64,000 nucleotides of DNA from Microbacterium sp. PM5 (GCF_003293595.1 NZ_CP022162.1:1555182-1619181); one strand, 5' to 3'. Counted from the stretch's first letter, positions 17,035-26,282 are shown. A program made the numbers and translations. The notes: generated from the letters alone by a model not told the origin.

Positions 17035-17076
17035 GCCGCGCGCGGGGCGAGCGCCGACGGAAGCAGGGCGCGGCCG

Positions 17077-17709
17077 CTACAGCCACCCCTTGTCCTGCGC
17101 GATCCGCACAGCCTGAGCCCGGTTCGACGCGCCGAGCTTGCCGATCGCGGCGGAGAGGTTGTTGCGAACCGTGCCGGCCGACAAGTACACCTCTGCGGCG
17201 ATGGCGGGGGCATCGCGACCGTCGGCGGCAAGGCGGAGGATCTGCCGCTCCCGTTCGCTGAGCGGGTTGGCGCCGTCGAACAGGCTCGCCTCGGCGAGCT
17301 GCGGGTCGACGACCCGCAGCCCGGCATGCACTCGCCTCACCGCGTCGGCGAGGTGCTCGACCGATGCGTCTTTCACGACGAATCCGGCGGCCCCGGCATC
17401 CAAGGCGGCGCGAAGATAGCCCGGTCGGGCGAACGTCGTGACGATGAGCACCCGCGTGTGCGGGCTGGCCGCACGGATCGCCAGGGTCGCCTCGATCCCG
17501 TCCCGACCGGGCATCTGGATGTCCATGAGACAGACATCGGGCCGCTCGGCCTCGACGATGCGAAGGGCCTCGTCGCCGTCGCCGGCGACACCGACCACCC
17601 TCATGTCCGGCTCGAGATCGAGCAGCGCAGCCAGAGCCCCGCGGAGCATCGCCTGGTCGTCGGCGAGGACGATCCGAATGCCCCCGGCCCGATCTTCGAC
17701 GCTCACCAC
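17077..17709 (-). CDS. Response regulator, NarL/FixJ type
   Basis: A 210-aa two-component regulator. The receiver domain (about 10-130) has acidic D17/D18, the phosphoacceptor D63 in CLMDIQMPGRDG and K in VVKDAS. The LuxR-type HTH (about 145-205) reads LSERERQILRLAADGRDAPAIAAEVYLSAGTVRNNLSAAIGKLG. The start overlaps the end of the kinase gene by 7 bp, so the two are coupled. The likely role is control of the linked ABC transporter, by analogy with DesKR- and LiaSR-like systems. Confidence 0.92.
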   Translation of the reverse strand: MVSVEDRAGGIRIVLADDQAMLRGALAALLDLEPDMRVVGVAGDGDEALRIVEAERPDVCLMDIQMPGRDGIEATLAIRAASPHTRVLIVTTFARPGYLRAALDAGAAGFVVKDASVEHLADAVRRVHAGLRVVDPQLAEASLFDGANPLSERERQILRLAADGRDAPAIAAEVYLSAGTVRNNLSAAIGKLGASNRAQAVRIAQDKGWL

Positions 17710-18812
17710 GTCACCTCCACGCTCGTGCCGCCCGCACCTGCGGCCGTGATCGACAACCGCGCCCCCGACATGGCGGCGCGCTCCCGCATCCCCCGCACAC
17801 CGTTGCCCTCGGGTCCGCGTATGCCGCGCCCGTCGTCGGCCACGACGAGGCCGCCCGGACGGATACGGACCGACACGGCGGAGGCGGAGGCGTGGCGAAG
17901 CACGTTCGTCGTCGCCTCCCGGAGGATCCAGCTCGCCGTGAGGGCCTGTGCGGGCGAGAGCGCCTCGGCATCCCCGTGCACGACGAACCCGACGCCCGCG
18001 GCGCGCAGCACGTCGCGACTGGTCGCCAGCTCGTCGGCGAGCGTCGCACTGCGGATGCCGGCGACGGTCTCACGCACCCCCGACAGCGCCTCCGCGGTGA
18101 GAGCCTCGATGTCGGCGAGCTCGGCGTCGGCGCGCTCGGGATCGGTGGCGATGAGCCGTCGCGCGAGCTGCGCTTTGACGCGCACGACGGTCAGTGAATG
18201 GCCGATCAAGTCATGCACGTCGCGCGCGACGGCCTCCCGTCCCTCGCTCGTCGCGAGCTCGACTTCGAGCTGCTGCGCCTGCACGGAGCGGACGATGAGC
18301 GCCGTCGTGACGGTGTTGACGGTCGCCAGAAGCACGATGATCGCGAGCACCGCCACGTAATCGACGCCATCCGGCAGCAGAATCACCGTCGCCGCCGCGA
18401 CGCCGATTCCGCCCGCGACCGTCGCCCAGTGGGCCGGACGGGTGAGGCCGTAGGACGCGAACGACATGACGAACGGAACGAAACTCAGCGCGTTGCCCGA
18501 CACCGCGGGGATGGTGAGCGCGGCGCACACGATCAGCGCGCCGAACGCCACCCACTGGATCGGCCTCGGCGGCGTGAGCAGCCCCCCGCCGTCGCCGCTC
18601 ATGCCGTTGAGGAAGGCTGCGATGTAGATGAGCACGAAGGCGACGAGCGCGACCCAGCCTGTCACGATCCAGCCGGCATCGGCGGCCGATCGCAGCAGGC
18701 CGAGAATCGGGTAGATGAGGAAGACGAGCCACACGACGGCCATGACCCAGCCGTAGCGTTCCCAGACCGAGTCGGGGCCCCGCTCCCGCACGCGCCCTGC
18801 CTCGCGACTCAT
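17703..18812 (-). CDS. Sensor histidine kinase, HPK7/DesK type
   Basis: A 369-aa membrane kinase. Five or six N-terminal hydrophobic helices (about 20-165) precede a dimerisation/phosphoacceptor helix with ARDVHDLIGHSLTVV (His in the HD motif) and an ATPase domain (ILREATTNVLRHASASAVSV, VVADDGRGIRG, GVRGMRERAA). There is no large extracellular sensor domain, so it may sense the membrane or the ABC proteins. TAGGGT ends 7 bp before the ATG, giving an internal leaderless promoter in addition to the operon promoter. It pairs with the overlapping response regulator. Confidence 0.9.
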   Translation of the reverse strand: MSREAGRVRERGPDSVWERYGWVMAVVWLVFLIYPILGLLRSAADAGWIVTGWVALVAFVLIYIAAFLNGMSGDGGGLLTPPRPIQWVAFGALIVCAALTIPAVSGNALSFVPFVMSFASYGLTRPAHWATVAGGIGVAAATVILLPDGVDYVAVLAIIVLLATVNTVTTALIVRSVQAQQLEVELATSEGREAVARDVHDLIGHSLTVVRVKAQLARRLIATDPERADAELADIEALTAEALSGVRETVAGIRSATLADELATSRDVLRAAGVGFVVHGDAEALSPAQALTASWILREATTNVLRHASASAVSVRIRPGGLVVADDGRGIRGPEGNGVRGMRERAAMSGARLSITAAGAGGTSVEVTW

Positions 18813-18822
18813 GCTCTCGACC

Positions 18823-19590
18823 CTACCGACGGGCGCGAGAGCGCTTCACACCGACGCCGACCAGCGCGGCGAACACGACCAGCCACACGACGATGTTGAG
18901 GGCGATGGCCCACGGCTGATCGGTCTGACCGGTGGTGAGGACACCGTCGGTGAGCGGCCAGCGCGCGAGCGCCACCACACCGTACATCGGTGTGAACCGG
19001 GCGATGTCGAGCATCGTGCCGTCCAACGGCATGAAGACGTTTCCGAAGAATCCGAAGAAGGTCAGCGAGATCGAGGCGAGCGTCGCCGCGCCGTCCGAGC
19101 GGAACACGAGCCCCATCCCCAGCCCGTAGAGCCCGAACAGCAGCGCACCGCCGAGAACGAGAACCGCAGAGGCGGCCCAGCGCCATCCGTCCGACGCCTC
19201 CGCTCCCGTGGCGGCGCCGACCACGAAGACGAGCGCCACCGCGAGCGTCGCCGCCGCCAGCGCGGTGATCAGCTTTGTCGCCGCGTACCCGGCGGTGCGC
19301 AGCGGCGTCATGGCCAGCTGGCGTCCCCATCCCTGCGCCGCCTCGACAGCCGCCGTCGACGTCGCCGAGGTCATCGCCACCGCCGCACCGTAGGCCGCCA
19401 TCGACACCATGACGTAGAAGCGGACGTTGCCGTGTCCGGCCGACATCCCGCCATAGGCGGCGCCCGCACCGAACAGCAGGTACATCCCCACCGGCATCGC
19501 GAGAGTGAAGGCGAGCGTGTAGGGGTTTCGCAGCTGACGCAGCGCCTCCACGCGCAGCATCGTGGGCGAGATCGTGAGCGCATGAGCCAT
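18823..19590 (-). CDS. ABC-2 type transporter permease
   Basis: A 255-aa membrane subunit with six hydrophobic segments. RVEALRQLRNPYTLAFTLAMPVGMYLLFG at the N-terminus and FFGFFGNVFMPLDGTML (an ABC-2 signature-like stretch) fit drug or antibiotic-type exporters. It begins 3 bp after the ATPase stop and ends 10 bp before the kinase start, so it is part of one transcript. The substrate is unknown. Confidence 0.88.
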   Translation of the reverse strand: MAHALTISPTMLRVEALRQLRNPYTLAFTLAMPVGMYLLFGAGAAYGGMSAGHGNVRFYVMVSMAAYGAAVAMTSATSTAAVEAAQGWGRQLAMTPLRTAGYAATKLITALAAATLAVALVFVVGAATGAEASDGWRWAASAVLVLGGALLFGLYGLGMGLVFRSDGAATLASISLTFFGFFGNVFMPLDGTMLDIARFTPMYGVVALARWPLTDGVLTTGQTDQPWAIALNIVVWLVVFAALVGVGVKRSRARR

Positions 19591-19593
19591 GGG

Positions 19594-20526
19594 TCAGTCC
19601 TCCGTCAGTGCCGTGAAGGCGGTTTCGAGCGTGGGAGCCGTCACTTCGAGGTCGTGGGCGCCGGCGCGCAGCAGGGCGAACGCCGCAGCATCGGCGTCGA
19701 CGGCGCGCAGGTGAACGCGCCCGCCGTCCTCGCGCAGGTCGGTGACACCGTTCGTCACGGCGAGAACGCCGACCAGCGCCGCGGCGCCGTCGGCGGGAAG
19801 GGTCGCGGCCACCGTGCGGGCGCCGAGGCTCGCCCGCAGCTGCGCCGTCGGAGCGTCCGCGACGATCCGCCCGCGGTGCATCACGACGGTGCGTTGCGCG
19901 AAGTGCTCCGCCTCTTCGAGGTAGTGGGTGGCGAAGACGATCGTGCGCCCGGCATCCGCCTGCGCTCGCATCACGTCCCAGAACCGCTGGCGCGCCGTCA
20001 CGTCCATGCCCGCGGTCGGCTCATCGAGCACGAGGATCTCGGGATCGGCCACGAGCGCCAGCGCGAAGCGCACCCGCTGCTGCTCACCGCCGGAGCACTT
20101 CGACACCCGACGCCTGGCGAGCGGCTCCAACGCCGTCTGCCGCATCACTTCCGGCACTCGTTGCAGGGCCGCACGCCCGTGCAGCGAGGCGATCACCTCG
20201 ACGCTCTCACGCACCGTGATGTCGCCGAGCAGCCCTCCGGTCTGCAGGACGGCGGCGATGCGACCGGATGCCGCGGCATCCGCCGCCCGCTGCCCGAGCA
20301 CCCGCACCGTGCCCGCGGTGGGCTCGACCAGCCCGAGCAGCATGTCGAGGGTCGTGGTCTTGCCGGCGCCGTTGGGTCCCAGCAGGGCCACGATCTCGCC
20401 CTGGCGGACGGTGAGGTCGATGCCGTCGACCGCGCGCACGGTGCGCTCGCCGAGACCGAAGGAGCGCTCCAGAGCATCGAGGCGAAGGACGACGGATGTG
20501 AGGGTGGCGGCGCGTGCGGTGGTCAC
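19594..20526 (-). CDS. ABC transporter ATP-binding protein (DrrA-like)
   Basis: A 310-aa cytoplasmic ATPase energising the adjacent permease. Walker A GPNGAGKTTT, Q-loop LQTGGLLGD, signature CSGGEQQRV, Walker B EILVLDEPTAGMD and the H-loop VFATHYLEEAEHF are all intact. A C-terminal extension of about 70 residues is typical of exporters that work with ABC-2 permeases. I chose the GTG at 20526; the frame stays open to 20547. Confidence 0.92.
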   Translation of the reverse strand: MTTARAATLTSVVLRLDALERSFGLGERTVRAVDGIDLTVRQGEIVALLGPNGAGKTTTLDMLLGLVEPTAGTVRVLGQRAADAAASGRIAAVLQTGGLLGDITVRESVEVIASLHGRAALQRVPEVMRQTALEPLARRRVSKCSGGEQQRVRFALALVADPEILVLDEPTAGMDVTARQRFWDVMRAQADAGRTIVFATHYLEEAEHFAQRTVVMHRGRIVADAPTAQLRASLGARTVAATLPADGAAALVGVLAVTNGVTDLREDGGRVHLRAVDADAAAFALLRAGAHDLEVTAPTLETAFTALTED

Positions 20527-20613
20527 ACATCCACTCTGATCGCGCACGCCCGGAACGTCAGGAGGGCGCTGTCACGAGCGGAACATGACACGTGTCAGGT
20601 CTCGGTGCGCCTC

Positions 20614-21210
20614 TCACGGAGTCGCGGCGGCGCTCCGCGCCGGCCGTCCCCGCTTGGGCCGCTCGGACGAAAGCCCCTGCGCAAGCGAGGCGATCGACGG
20701 GCTGGACAGCCGCTCTTCGACGTGTGCGAGCCAGCGCACCTCCGACTCGGCGGTGAACAGCGACGCCGACAGCGGCAGCGCTCCGACCACGGATGCCGGA
20801 TCGTCGACATCCACGCCGGCGTAGCGCGCCGTCAGTTCGTCGAGCCGCCCCTGAGATGCCGCACGCTGCGCGCGCACCAGGTACAGCACATCGACTCCGG
20901 GCAAGGTCGCTGCGAGAGCGACCTTCACCGCCAGTTCGTCGCGGGTTGCTTCCCCCCGCTCGACAGGAGTATCGAACCATTCCCGCACGGCGGCCGATCC
21001 GTCGTCCGTGATGCGCCAGTACACGTGGCCCTGGGCGTCGACGTCGTCTTTGGAGACGAGCCCGTCGCGCTCCAGGCGCTCCAGGGTGTTGTAGATCTGG
21101 CCGACGTTCAGCGAGCTCGCCCCGGTGCGTCGCGTGAACTCGGCGCGCAGCTGATACCCGTAGCACGGCGCTTGATCGAGGATCGCCAGCAGGCTGTGAC
21201 GCACCGACAT
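20614..21210 (-). CDS. PadR family transcriptional regulator
   Basis: A 198-aa regulator with the N-terminal PadR winged helix (SVRHSLLAILDQAPCYGYQLRAEF and LNVGQIYNTLERLERDGLVS) and a longer helical C-terminal domain as in PadR-s1/Vir-type members. Such proteins commonly repress linked drug-export genes and respond to hydrophobic compounds. The ATG at 21210 has GGGGGAGCACAG upstream. It is the first gene of the five-gene unit with the ABC exporter and the two-component system, so it probably regulates them and itself. Confidence 0.88.
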   Translation of the reverse strand: MSVRHSLLAILDQAPCYGYQLRAEFTRRTGASSLNVGQIYNTLERLERDGLVSKDDVDAQGHVYWRITDDGSAAVREWFDTPVERGEATRDELAVKVALAATLPGVDVLYLVRAQRAASQGRLDELTARYAGVDVDDPASVVGALPLSASLFTAESEVRWLAHVEERLSSPSIASLAQGLSSERPKRGRPARSAAATP

Positions 21211-21231
21211 CTGTGCTCCCCCGACCTTCCA

Positions 21232-21258
21232 GTATGTAATTTCTCAGTATATGCATAC
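21232..21258. promoter_or_regulatory. AT-rich promoter/operator region of the padR operon
   Basis: An unusually AT-rich island in GC-rich DNA. It has inverted arms GTATG (21232-21236) and CATAC (21254-21258), and on the minus strand the words ATATACTGAG and ACATACTGG. It lies 22-48 bp upstream of the PadR start, where an autoregulatory PadR site would be expected. Confidence 0.5.
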
Positions 21259-21305
21259 GCGGAAAATCGGCCCGCGCAGGGCGTGCGGCCGGCGGCCGCC
21301 AGCCG

Positions 21306-22388
21306 TCAGTCCCCTGCGCGAAGCCGCACCGCGAGTGCCGCCGCCGTTCCCACGGCAGCGCCGACGAGCGTGTCGAGGATGCGCTCCAGAGCGAGCGGCA
21401 GCGTCTCGGCCGTACCCGTCGCCGCGCCGATCAGCAGCAGCACGAGCGGCGTGATGAACACCAGTGCGAGCGCGTAGTGGCGCACCACGACCATCTCGAT
21501 CGCGAACTGCAGTACGCCCAGCAGCAGCCCGAGTGCCCAGACGGGCAGCGGCACGAATGCCAGCCCGAGATACAGCGCGCCGCCGACCACGGTGCCCACG
21601 GTGCGGTGGACGCCGCGCGTCGCCGCATCCCGCCGCCCCACCGGCAGCCCGACCACGGCCAGACCCGCGCAGACGATCCAGTACGAGCGTGCCGGGTCGA
21701 CGACCACCGCCGCGGCCACGCCCGCGACGCCCACGATCGCCGCACGCAGCGTGAGGGTCTGCGCGAGCGCCGACCACTGCAGCGGAAAGAGCTCCGCACG
21801 CGGTCGAGGCCGCTCGCGGCGGTACCGCGGCAACAGCAGCGGTACCGCGACCAGCAGGCAGGCGAACGCGCCCGACGCGGCGACGACGGCGAGGTAGACC
21901 GCCGGGTCCACGGCGCGCGCACCGCCGTGCCGCGAGGTGATCTGCGCAGACAGACCGAAGACCAGCACGAAGAACACCGGTCCGGGTGGCCCGAGCGAGA
22001 CGGCACCGGCCAGCGCCGACACGACGATCGTGGTGACCAGCACCCCGCCGAGCACGAACGCAACGCCGCCCTGCGCCGCCAGCGTGCCGCCGGCGGCGCA
22101 CACCCACAGCACCAGCGCCAACAGCGGCGCGACGCGGGCGCGCTCGCGAGGGCGCAGCCAGCCGCCGTAGATCACGGCGAAAGCCCCGGTCGCCGACAGG
22201 AGCGCGAGGTCGGCGTGGCCGGATGCCGCGAGCGCAACGATCGGCACTGCCATGGCGAGTCCCGCCTGCAACGCGAGTGGCCAGCGCCGGCCGCGCGCGG
22301 GACCGAACGTCGCAAGGCTCCGCGCGACGTGGGCCGCCTCCGCGCGCACGCGGGCGCCGAAGCGGGGCGACGGGGTGCACGACGACAT
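21306..22388 (-). CDS. FUSC family (aromatic acid exporter-like) membrane protein
   Basis: A 360-aa integral membrane protein. Two blocks of hydrophobic helices (about 30-165 and 215-340) flank a cytoplasmic Arg-rich loop (LLLPRYRRERPRPRAELF). The second block carries a DPARSYWIVCAGLAVVGLP and RTVGTVVGGALYLGLAF pattern typical of FUSC/ArAE (DUF939-like) transporters. Family members export aromatic acids or modulate efflux; the substrate is unknown here. I chose the ATG at 22388; the longer open frame has poor protein character. Confidence 0.8.
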   Translation of the reverse strand: MSSCTPSPRFGARVRAEAAHVARSLATFGPARGRRWPLALQAGLAMAVPIVALAASGHADLALLSATGAFAVIYGGWLRPRERARVAPLLALVLWVCAAGGTLAAQGGVAFVLGGVLVTTIVVSALAGAVSLGPPGPVFFVLVFGLSAQITSRHGGARAVDPAVYLAVVAASGAFACLLVAVPLLLPRYRRERPRPRAELFPLQWSALAQTLTLRAAIVGVAGVAAAVVVDPARSYWIVCAGLAVVGLPVGRRDAATRGVHRTVGTVVGGALYLGLAFVPLPVWALGLLLGVLQFAIEMVVVRHYALALVFITPLVLLLIGAATGTAETLPLALERILDTLVGAAVGTAAALAVRLRAGD

Positions 22389-22470
22389 CCCCTCATTCTC
22401 CCTCGCCGCTCGGGCCGACTCCCCCGGTTCGCACAGCCGGCGCCGAGGAGGGCTGGCTACGGTCGAGACC

Positions 22471-23172
22471 ATGGAAGCGATTTCGCAGCCCCTGTCCATC
22501 TCGACCGACGAGGGGGTGGCGACCTTCTCCCCCGAGCAGCTGCGGATGATGCGCGACGAGTTCCAGCGTTTCCTGCTCGAGTACCAGTTCGGCCTGCGGG
22601 AGGTCGAGACCAAGCTCGGCATCCTCCGCGACGAATTCCTGCTGATGCACGACTACAACCCGATCGAGCACGTCTCCAGTCGGGTGAAGTCGGCCGACAG
22701 CCTCGTCGACAAGATCACGCGCAAGGGTGTCGATCCCAGCTTCGACGCGATCCGCGCGGCCATCACCGACATCGCCGGCATCCGGGTGACGACGAGCTTC
22801 ACGAAGGACGCCTACCGCCTGTTCGACCTGCTCACCCAGCAGGACGACATCACCGTGCGCGAGGTGAAGGACTACATCGCCCACCCGAAGGCCAACGGCT
22901 ACAAGAGTCTGCACGTGATCGTCGAGGTCCCCGTGTTCCTCTCGTCGGGGCGCGTCGACGTCGCCGTCGAGGTGCAGTTCCGCACGATCGCGATGGATTT
23001 CTGGGCGAGCCTGGAGCACAAGATCTACTACAAGTACGCCGGCGCGGTTCCCGACGGACTGCTCGCCGAACTCAAAGAGGCAGCCGACTCGGCATCCCTG
23101 CTGGATGCCCGCATGGAACGCCTGCACGGACAGCTGCACGGTCCGGCCTCTGCGGCGATCCGAGCCGTCTGA
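22471..23172 (+). CDS. Small alarmone synthetase (GTP pyrophosphokinase, RelA/SpoT family)
   Basis: Predicted to make (p)ppGpp from ATP and GTP/GDP. The 233-aa chain has only the synthetase domain: SSRVKSADSLVDKITRKG, DIAGIRVTTSFTKDAYRLFDLL, KDYIAHPKANGYKSLHVIV and VEVQFRTIAMDFWASLEHKIYYKY with the catalytic Glu in VEVQ. There is no hydrolase, TGS or ACT domain, so it is a RelQ/RelP-like stand-alone enzyme. The ATG has TACGGT ending 7 bp upstream. It is divergent from the FUSC gene. Confidence 0.93.
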   Translation: MEAISQPLSISTDEGVATFSPEQLRMMRDEFQRFLLEYQFGLREVETKLGILRDEFLLMHDYNPIEHVSSRVKSADSLVDKITRKGVDPSFDAIRAAITDIAGIRVTTSFTKDAYRLFDLLTQQDDITVREVKDYIAHPKANGYKSLHVIVEVPVFLSSGRVDVAVEVQFRTIAMDFWASLEHKIYYKYAGAVPDGLLAELKEAADSASLLDARMERLHGQLHGPASAAIRAV

Positions 23173-23197
23173 GCGCGCCGGCGCCTAACCTGGACGC

Positions 23198-23779
23198 ATG
23201 AGCGAGGATCCGCGCCTGGAGGCGGCGCGCTACCGGATCGCGCAGGAGGCGCGCGCGTCCGGCGAGGGTGCCCCGGCGGTGGGCGCCACCGATGTGCCTG
23301 CGCCCGCGCACGGCACGCCCACCGCCCACGACCGCGCGATGTACGTCGAGACGGCCATCCAGCAGGCGATCCGCCGCGGAGACTTCGACGATCTGCCCGG
23401 CGCCGGTAAACCGGTGGAAGGCCTCGGCGACCACCACGACCCCGACTGGTGGATCCGCCGCAAGATCCAGAACGAGCGCCTCACCGGCCTCGGACCCGCC
23501 GCGCTGATGCTGCGCACCGAGGATGCCGAGTTCGCGCAGACCCTCGACGCCCTCACGCGCGAAGCCGACGTGCGCGCCCACGTCGACGACTTCAACCGGC
23601 GCGTGGTCGAGGCCCGCCGCCAGCTGCAGGGCGGTCCGCCGGTGGTGACGGCGACCCGCGACGTCGATGGCGAGGTCGCGGCGTGGCACGAGCGTCGTCG
23701 GCAGCGCCTCGCGGCGGCATCCACCCCGCCGTCGCCGCCCGAGCCTCGACGCCGGCGCGGTCTGTTCCGCCGACGCTGA
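23198..23779 (+). CDS. DUF1992 (DnaJ-homologue C-terminal-like) protein
   Basis: A 193-aa soluble protein. The DUF1992 signature is at about 45-95: AIQQAIRRGDFDDLPGAGKPVEG followed by DPDWWIRRKI. A basic Arg-rich tail (RRRRGLFRRR) ends the chain. The function is unknown; eukaryotic homologues are DNAJC28-type proteins. TAACCT ends 6 bp before the ATG. The gene follows the alarmone synthetase by 25 bp and ends before a 20-bp-stem hairpin. Confidence 0.82.
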   Translation: MSEDPRLEAARYRIAQEARASGEGAPAVGATDVPAPAHGTPTAHDRAMYVETAIQQAIRRGDFDDLPGAGKPVEGLGDHHDPDWWIRRKIQNERLTGLGPAALMLRTEDAEFAQTLDALTREADVRAHVDDFNRRVVEARRQLQGGPPVVTATRDVDGEVAAWHERRRQRLAAASTPPSPPEPRRRRGLFRRR

Positions 23780-23803
23780 ACCGGCAGCGGATGCGCAGGC
23801 GAG

Positions 23804-23846
23804 CAACGGATGCGGATGCCGAGCGCCTCGGCATCCGCATCCGTTG
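23804..23846. terminator. Long perfect hairpin between convergent genes
   Basis: Twenty-base arms (23804-23823 and 23827-23846) pair perfectly around a CGC loop; the stem contains GGATGC twice. It has no U-tract. It lies between the DUF1992 gene and the convergent oxidoreductase gene and can end transcription from both sides. Confidence 0.7.
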
Positions 23847-23900
23847 ATGGTTTCCGATTCTGTGAACTCCGCAGCGGCGGGCTCCGCAGCACGAGCCGGG

Positions 23901-24878
23901 TCAGCCGAGCGCGGCCCGCCAGTCCTCGAGCAGGCGTGCGGTCGTGCGGGTCTGCGCCCACGGCATTTCGGGCGCCTCGGTCCGGCCGTCGCGCAGCGCC
24001 AGGATCGTGGCATCCGCCTCGGCGGCCATCGGGCTGATCGTCGCCGTGCGGATCCGCTCGACGGTGCCGTCGGCGCGACGCAGCACGGCGTCTGCCGTCG
24101 AGACCACGCGGCTGCCCCACACGTTCTCGATCTCGAGCTCGCCCTCCGTTCCGCGCACCACCGCACGACGGGGCAGATCGGCGGTGATCGCCGTCGCGAT
24201 CCGCGCCTCGAAGCCGCCGAACGCGACCGTGGCCCGGGCCTGCTCGTCAACGGCGCCCACGACACCGTCGGCGTCCACGATCACGGGCGGGTGGGCGATG
24301 CCCGCCCACGCGGCCAGCCCCACGACGAGGGATGCCGGGTAGCACCCGACATCGAGGATCGCACCGCCGGCGGTCGCCGGGTCGAACAGACGCCCCTCAT
24401 GAGCGTCGGCGGCGAACCCGAGCGTGGAGTCCACCGACCGCAGCTCGCCGATCACGCCGGAGGAGACGAGCCGGCGCAGCTGCTCTGCGAACGGACCGAA
24501 GCGGTACTTGAACGCCTCGACGAGCGGCAGCCCGGCCCGCGCCGCACGGTCGAGCACGGCCTCGGTCTCGGCCGTCGAGATCCCGAGGGGCTTTTCGCAG
24601 AGCACCGCTTTACCCGCATCGAGGGCGGCGTGCGCGAGCTCGGCGTGCGTCGTGTGGACGGTGCCGATGTACACGGCGTCCACGTCCTCGCGCGCCAGCA
24701 CCTCGTCGTAGGTACCGGCCACCGACGCGCCGTGGCGGTCGGCGAATTCACGCGCCCGGATGCCGTCGCGCGCTCCCACCGCATGCAGAACCCCGTGTTC
24801 CGCGTGCGGCAGCGCCGCGAGGAAGTCGCCCGTGATGACACCGGCACCCAGTACCGCCCAGCGTGCTTTCTCGCTCAT
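23901..24878 (-). CDS. Gfo/Idh/MocA family oxidoreductase
   Basis: A 325-aa NAD(P)-dependent sugar or polyol dehydrogenase. The Rossmann motif is VLGAGVITGDF (about 8-18), the conserved EKPLG is at about 95-99 and the C-terminal domain has DVGCYPASLV. The substrate cannot be named; trans-1,2-dihydrobenzene-1,2-diol dehydrogenase-like members look closest. The ATG at 24878 has TAGCGT ending 6 bp upstream. It is divergent from metY, and the two promoters share about 100 bp. Confidence 0.85.
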   Translation of the reverse strand: MSEKARWAVLGAGVITGDFLAALPHAEHGVLHAVGARDGIRAREFADRHGASVAGTYDEVLAREDVDAVYIGTVHTTHAELAHAALDAGKAVLCEKPLGISTAETEAVLDRAARAGLPLVEAFKYRFGPFAEQLRRLVSSGVIGELRSVDSTLGFAADAHEGRLFDPATAGGAILDVGCYPASLVVGLAAWAGIAHPPVIVDADGVVGAVDEQARATVAFGGFEARIATAITADLPRRAVVRGTEGELEIENVWGSRVVSTADAVLRRADGTVERIRTATISPMAAEADATILALRDGRTEAPEMPWAQTRTTARLLEDWRAALG

Positions 24879-24980
24879 GGCTCCACGCTAGCGGCGCCGC
24901 TGGAGGCCCACGCGCATGGGATGCCGCGAAGTGTTACGACCGATCCGTCACAATCACCCACATCGCCCTAATCTGTGCTG

Positions 24981-26282
24981 GTGAGCACGCAGCCCGACAG
25001 CGACGACTACGGCTTCGACACCCGCCAGGTGCACGCCGGCGAGGTCGACGACCGCAACCACGGCGCACGCATCACCCCCATCTACCTCACGGCCGCCTAC
25101 CGCTTCGACTCGTTCGCGCAGGCCGAGGACCGCTTCACGGGAGCGGAGACGGGTCAGCTGTACTCCCGCAACCTCAATCCGACGCACGAAGTCGCCGAGC
25201 GCCGCATCGCCTCGCTCGAAGGCGGGACGGGAGCGATCGTCGTGGGCTCCGGTCAAGCGGCGATCACGGCGCTGCTGCTGGGGCTCGCCGGCGCCGGCGA
25301 GCGTCTCGTGTCGACCGCGAGCATCTACAGCGGCACGCGCATCCTCTTCGATCGCACCTTCGCCCGCCTGGGCGTGTCGACCGACTACGTCCGCGATCCT
25401 GCGGACGTAGACGAGTGGGAGCGTCTGATCACCCCGCAGACGAAGGCGATCTTCGTCGAGACGATCCCCAATCCGAAGAACGACCTCGTCGATGTCGCCG
25501 CGGTCGCCCGCATCGCACGGCGGCACACGATCCCCCTGATCGTGGACAACACCGTCGCGACCCCGTACCTCATCCGCCCGCTCGAGCACGGCGCCGATGT
25601 CGTCGTGCACTCCTCGACGAAGTTCCTCACCGGTCACGGCGCCGCCCTGTCGGGCGTCATCGTCGACGGCGGCCGCTTCGACTGGGCCGGCTCGTCGCGC
25701 GACTACCCGGGGCTGACCGCACCGGCCGCCCCCGGCCGTCCCGCGCTCGTGGACAGCCACGGCGCCCGTGCGCTGGAGGCGTACCTGCGCTTCGGCATCG
25801 TCAACGATCTCGGGGCCGCCCTGTCGCCGGTCAACTCGTTCCTGCTGCAGCAGGGCATCGAGACGCTGTCGCTGCGCATGGCGAAGCACCTCGAGAACGC
25901 CGAGATCGTCGCCGCGTGGCTCGCGAGGCATCCCGCCGTGGAGAGCGTCGACTTCGCGGCTCTGCCCTCGAGCCCCTACCACCGCATCGCACAGGAGCGC
26001 TTCGGCGGCCACGCCGGATCGGTGTTCGCGTTCACCGTCCGCGGCGGGCGGCCCGCCGCCGAGCGCTTCTTCGACGGCCTGCGCCTCATCAGCCGCATGA
26101 CGAACATCGGCGATGTCCGCTCGATGGCACTGCATCCCGCGACGACGACGCACGTGTCGTTCCCGCCCGAGGAGCGGGAGCGGCTCGGAATCGGCGACGG
26201 ACTCATCCGACTCTCGATCGGCATCGAGACGGCATCCGACCTCATCGCCGACCTCGACCGGGCGCTAGCGGCGTCCTCCTGA
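24981..26282 (+). CDS. metY: O-acetylhomoserine aminocarboxypropyltransferase (MetY-type)
   Basis: PLP enzyme expected to make homocysteine from O-acetylhomoserine and sulfide. The 433-aa chain has FDTRQVHAGE at the start, YSRNLNPTHEVAERRIASLEGG, and the PLP lysine K214 in HSSTKFLTGHG. Length and the LFGHGADV-like region separate it from shorter MetB/MetZ proteins. The frame allows GTG at 24975 or 24981; I prefer 24981 because TAATCT (24969-24974) ends 6 bp before it. With so short a leader no riboswitch can be present. Confidence 0.9.
   Translation: MSTQPDSDDYGFDTRQVHAGEVDDRNHGARITPIYLTAAYRFDSFAQAEDRFTGAETGQLYSRNLNPTHEVAERRIASLEGGTGAIVVGSGQAAITALLLGLAGAGERLVSTASIYSGTRILFDRTFARLGVSTDYVRDPADVDEWERLITPQTKAIFVETIPNPKNDLVDVAAVARIARRHTIPLIVDNTVATPYLIRPLEHGADVVVHSSTKFLTGHGAALSGVIVDGGRFDWAGSSRDYPGLTAPAAPGRPALVDSHGARALEAYLRFGIVNDLGAALSPVNSFLLQQGIETLSLRMAKHLENAEIVAAWLARHPAVESVDFAALPSSPYHRIAQERFGGHAGSVFAFTVRGGRPAAERFFDGLRLISRMTNIGDVRSMALHPATTTHVSFPPEERERLGIGDGLIRLSIGIETASDLIADLDRALAASS

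Noticed and set aside
18811..21477. An 888-codon plus-strand frame.
   Set aside because: Shadow of the ABC exporter and PadR genes, which have full motif support on the minus strand.
24879..24980. Possible SAM or cobalamin riboswitch in front of metY.
   Set aside because: The -10 hexamer ends 6 bp before the start codon, leaving no leader, and no riboswitch core is seen.
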